DNA of 32,629 bases, taken from positions 1 through 32,629 of IMG/VR virus record IMGVR_UViG_3300030106_005081; one strand, written 5' to 3'. The notes below the pieces were generated by a model, which saw only the letters and a list, made by a program, of their open reading frames with translations, searched no databases and was not told the origin of the DNA. Source of the DNA: a virus. Numbering within the stretch: the first letter of the stretch is position 1; the number at the start of each line of letters is the position of its first letter. Positions 31,526-32,629 of the stretch are shown in pieces. A program made the position numbers and the translations under genes.

Positions 31526-31828
31526 CTACGAGTTATTTCCGCCACTATGAAATACGGTTATAGCTGTAATCTGTTCTGTAGTAAAAGCAGTATTAACATT
31601 AGTCTTAAATAAAATCGGCACAGGGAAATTAATTGTCATGTCATGAACATGAGCAGCCTTATTTAATTTTACTTTAGACGTTGAGCCATCTTTAATATCT
31701 AAAACTCCAGCTACGTTAGGACCAGATACATGTACTCCATATACTCTAGTTCTACCTACTTGAATAGTTTTAGTTTCAGTAGTTACGTTGCTCGCTACTC
31801 CATCTTGTGTTGATCCAAATGTTGTCAT
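31526..31828 (-). CDS. Small beta-sandwich decoration or neck protein, 100 aa
   Basis: The 100-residue protein (ETKTIQVGRTRVYGVHVSGP, VAGVLDIKDGSTSKVKLNKA, TINFPVPILFKTNVNTAFTT) is almost entirely beta strand. Size and strand pattern fit small head or neck decoration proteins. AAGGAG with a 5-nt spacer precedes its ATG. A strong UNCG-loop hairpin (31850-31867) separates it from the decoration-like gene upstream, so it is probably made in lower amount than that protein. It resembles the 116-residue protein at 20363 in type, but I see no clear sequence identity between them. Confidence 0.75.
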   Translation of the reverse strand: MTTFGSTQDGVASNVTTETKTIQVGRTRVYGVHVSGPNVAGVLDIKDGSTSKVKLNKAAHVHDMTINFPVPILFKTNVNTAFTTEQITAITVFHSGGNNS

Positions 31829-31849
31829 TTTTTCTCCTTAAAATTTTAC

Positions 31850-31867
31850 GTGGGCCCGAAGGCCCAC
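31850..31867 (-). terminator. GC-rich UNCG-loop hairpin after the decoration-like gene
   Basis: On the minus strand GTGGGCC-TTCG-GGCCCAC forms a 7-bp GC-rich stem with the extra-stable C(UUCG)G tetraloop, 12 nt after the stop. In this AT-rich genome it stands out. The downstream sequence GTAAAATTTT gives only a delayed U-tract, so it is probably a leaky terminator or an mRNA 3'-end protector. Confidence 0.6.
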
Positions 31868-31879
31868 ATTAATTATTTA

Positions 31880-32434
31880 TTATGCTGCAAATGCAAATGC
31901 ACCTTTAACAGATGTTGCTGATCCAGTGAATTCATATGCAATATGCCACGTACCTGTTTCATAACAAATGAAAGCAATTTTACTTCCAGTTGTAAAAAGG
32001 TTTGTAGCTGCATCAACTGGTGTAAACACTAATTGTGTTTCACCTGCTGTAGAGATGTCAAAATCAACTTCATCTGTTGCTCTTGATTCTATTACAGAAC
32101 CAGTAGCCCAAACATCAGTCCCAGCTGCATCAAAAGTTAAAGTATTAACTCCACCTGCTGTATCTTTTGCTTGAACGTAAACACATACCGTTCCTTGCGT
32201 AGCTGCAGGTAATGTAGTGCTTGCTGCGGCTGCACCTGTGTAGTTTACAATTGTCATAGTATTTGCTGCAAATGCAAAACCAGCTCCTGTTGCTACATCA
32301 GCTTTTGCTAAACCAGTTAAGTCAGGCATAGCTGAACTCATTCTAGTTGTTACTGCTCCCGTAGTTGCATTTTTAGTTGCAACTTGGAAACCTTTTTCGG
32401 ACCTTACTGGTCCATTAAACGTTGTTGAAGCCAT
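31880..32434 (-). CDS. Probable head decoration protein, 184 aa
   Basis: The 184-residue protein is Ala-, Thr- and Gly-rich and all-beta, with a regular strand pattern (MTIVNYTGAAAASTTLPAAT, GTVCVYVQAKDTAGGVNTLT, TGSKIAFICYETGTWHIAYE). Several signals point to high expression: a promoter at 32521-32549, a structured leader, a perfect AGGAGG 8 nt upstream, and a GC-rich hairpin after the stop. That profile is expected of an abundant head protein; it is too small for an HK97-fold major capsid protein, so decoration is the best guess. No sequence family recognised. Confidence 0.72.
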   Translation of the reverse strand: MASTTFNGPVRSEKGFQVATKNATTGAVTTRMSSAMPDLTGLAKADVATGAGFAFAANTMTIVNYTGAAAASTTLPAATQGTVCVYVQAKDTAGGVNTLTFDAAGTDVWATGSVIESRATDEVDFDISTAGETQLVFTPVDAATNLFTTGSKIAFICYETGTWHIAYEFTGSATSVKGAFAFAA

Positions 32435-32445
32435 AATTATATCCT

Positions 32446-32482
32446 CCTAGTTTCTGAACATAGTCTCTAGGCCGTCGACTAT
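32446..32482 (-). promoter_or_regulatory. Pseudoknot-capable leader overlapping the Shine-Dalgarno
   Basis: Read on the minus strand, ATAGTC (32482-32477) pairs with GACTAT (32465-32460), and CCTAG (32471-32467) pairs with CTAGG (32450-32446). The stems interleave, with loops of 5, 1 and 9 nt, which is H-type pseudoknot geometry. The last arm shares bases with the AGGAGG of the decoration-like gene, so folding would hide the ribosome site. Confidence 0.35.
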
Positions 32483-32520
32483 ACGCGTCTATGCTCTTTT
32501 AATAATTGTATAGTGATTAT

Positions 32521-32549
32521 TTTATATACTAGTTTTGAATAGAGTGCAA
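32521..32549 (-). promoter_or_regulatory. Promoter of the structural operon
   Basis: On the minus strand, TTGCAC (32549-32544) is followed after exactly 17 nt by TATAAA (32526-32521). The -10 box is close to consensus; the -35 box keeps TTG only. Transcription would start near 32514 and give an 80-nt leader before the decoration-like gene. Confidence 0.45.
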
Positions 32550-32584
32550 GAGAGCCTGTAATGTGGAGTGGTTTTTTCCAACGA

Positions 32585-32609
32585 TGTAGCTTTTTATTAA
32601 GTAGCTACA
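32585..32609 (-). other. Hairpin at the end of the upstream partial gene
   Basis: TGTAGCT and AGCTACA form a perfect 7-bp stem around an 11-nt loop that holds the double TAA stop of the upstream gene. No U-tract follows on the minus strand, so it is more likely a 3'-end stabiliser or a processing structure than a classical terminator. Confidence 0.4.
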
Positions 32610-32629
32610 GAAACTTGTGGAGCAGCCTC
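32597..32629 (-). CDS. C-terminal end of an upstream gene (partial)
   Basis: The last ten codons of a minus-strand gene read EAAPQVSVAT, followed by two consecutive TAA stops. The other minus-strand frames are less convincing: one stops within eight codons and the other gives an unlikely composition. The position right before the decoration-like gene makes a major capsid or scaffold gene likely, but ten residues identify nothing. Confidence 0.45.
   Translation of the reverse strand, partial: EAAPQVSVAT

Overview
The window is part of an AT-rich, tailed, double-stranded DNA phage genome. The best fit is a marine podovirus of the pelagiphage or uncultured marine podovirus kind. Support comes from a P22-like short-tail set (gp4-like and SU10-like adaptors, gp10-like tail protein), a very large internal virion protein, a PolA-type polymerase, and marine-phage signatures: 2-oxoglutarate oxygenases, a cupredoxin-domain structural protein and W-rich tail-fibre repeats. 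I recognise no tRNA, rRNA, integrase, RNA polymerase, CRISPR array or insertion sequence. The host cannot be fixed from sequence alone; SAR11-like hosts are an inference from base composition and gene content.

Nearly everything is on the minus strand, so transcription runs right to left. Right end to about 25.9 kb: the last codons of an upstream gene, a promoter and structured leader, a small decoration-like protein, adaptors, a cupredoxin-domain virion protein and a block of tail-fibre and collar proteins. About 23.7-25.9 kb: four consecutive Fe(II)/2-oxoglutarate oxygenase-like genes, three on minus and one on plus with its own promoter. About 20.4-23.7 kb: the gp10-like tail protein and small structural proteins. 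About 17.8-20.4 kb: a cargo block with a His-rich small protein, a UPF0489/arginase-like protein and two glycosyltransferases. About 10.5-17.8 kb: three medium virion proteins, a 1432-residue internal virion protein and a small membrane protein.

From 10.5 kb to the left end lies the replication half. A plus-strand SNF2-type helicase diverges from a minus-strand gene over a shared -10 box. A consensus promoter at 8.7 kb then drives a tightly overlapped operon: coiled-coil protein, candidate ssDNA-binding protein, archaeo-eukaryotic-type (AEP) primase with a PriL-like cysteine cluster, a second glycosyltransferase of the same type as the one at 17.8 kb, UvrD-like helicase, DUF3310 protein and DNA polymerase. 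It ends in very small genes: a zinc ribbon, a 25-residue membrane peptide and a membrane-anchored coiled-coil protein cut by the window edge.

Terminase, portal, major capsid protein, nuclease and lysin are not seen and probably lie outside the window, so this is most of a genome rather than all of it. The points most worth following are the four-oxygenase cassette, the neighbouring modification-type cargo (arginase-like, glycosyltransferases, HxH metal-binding protein), the AEP-primase replisome and several compact RNA-level elements: a repeated 14-nt leader motif, a pseudoknot-capable leader and hairpins at stop codons.
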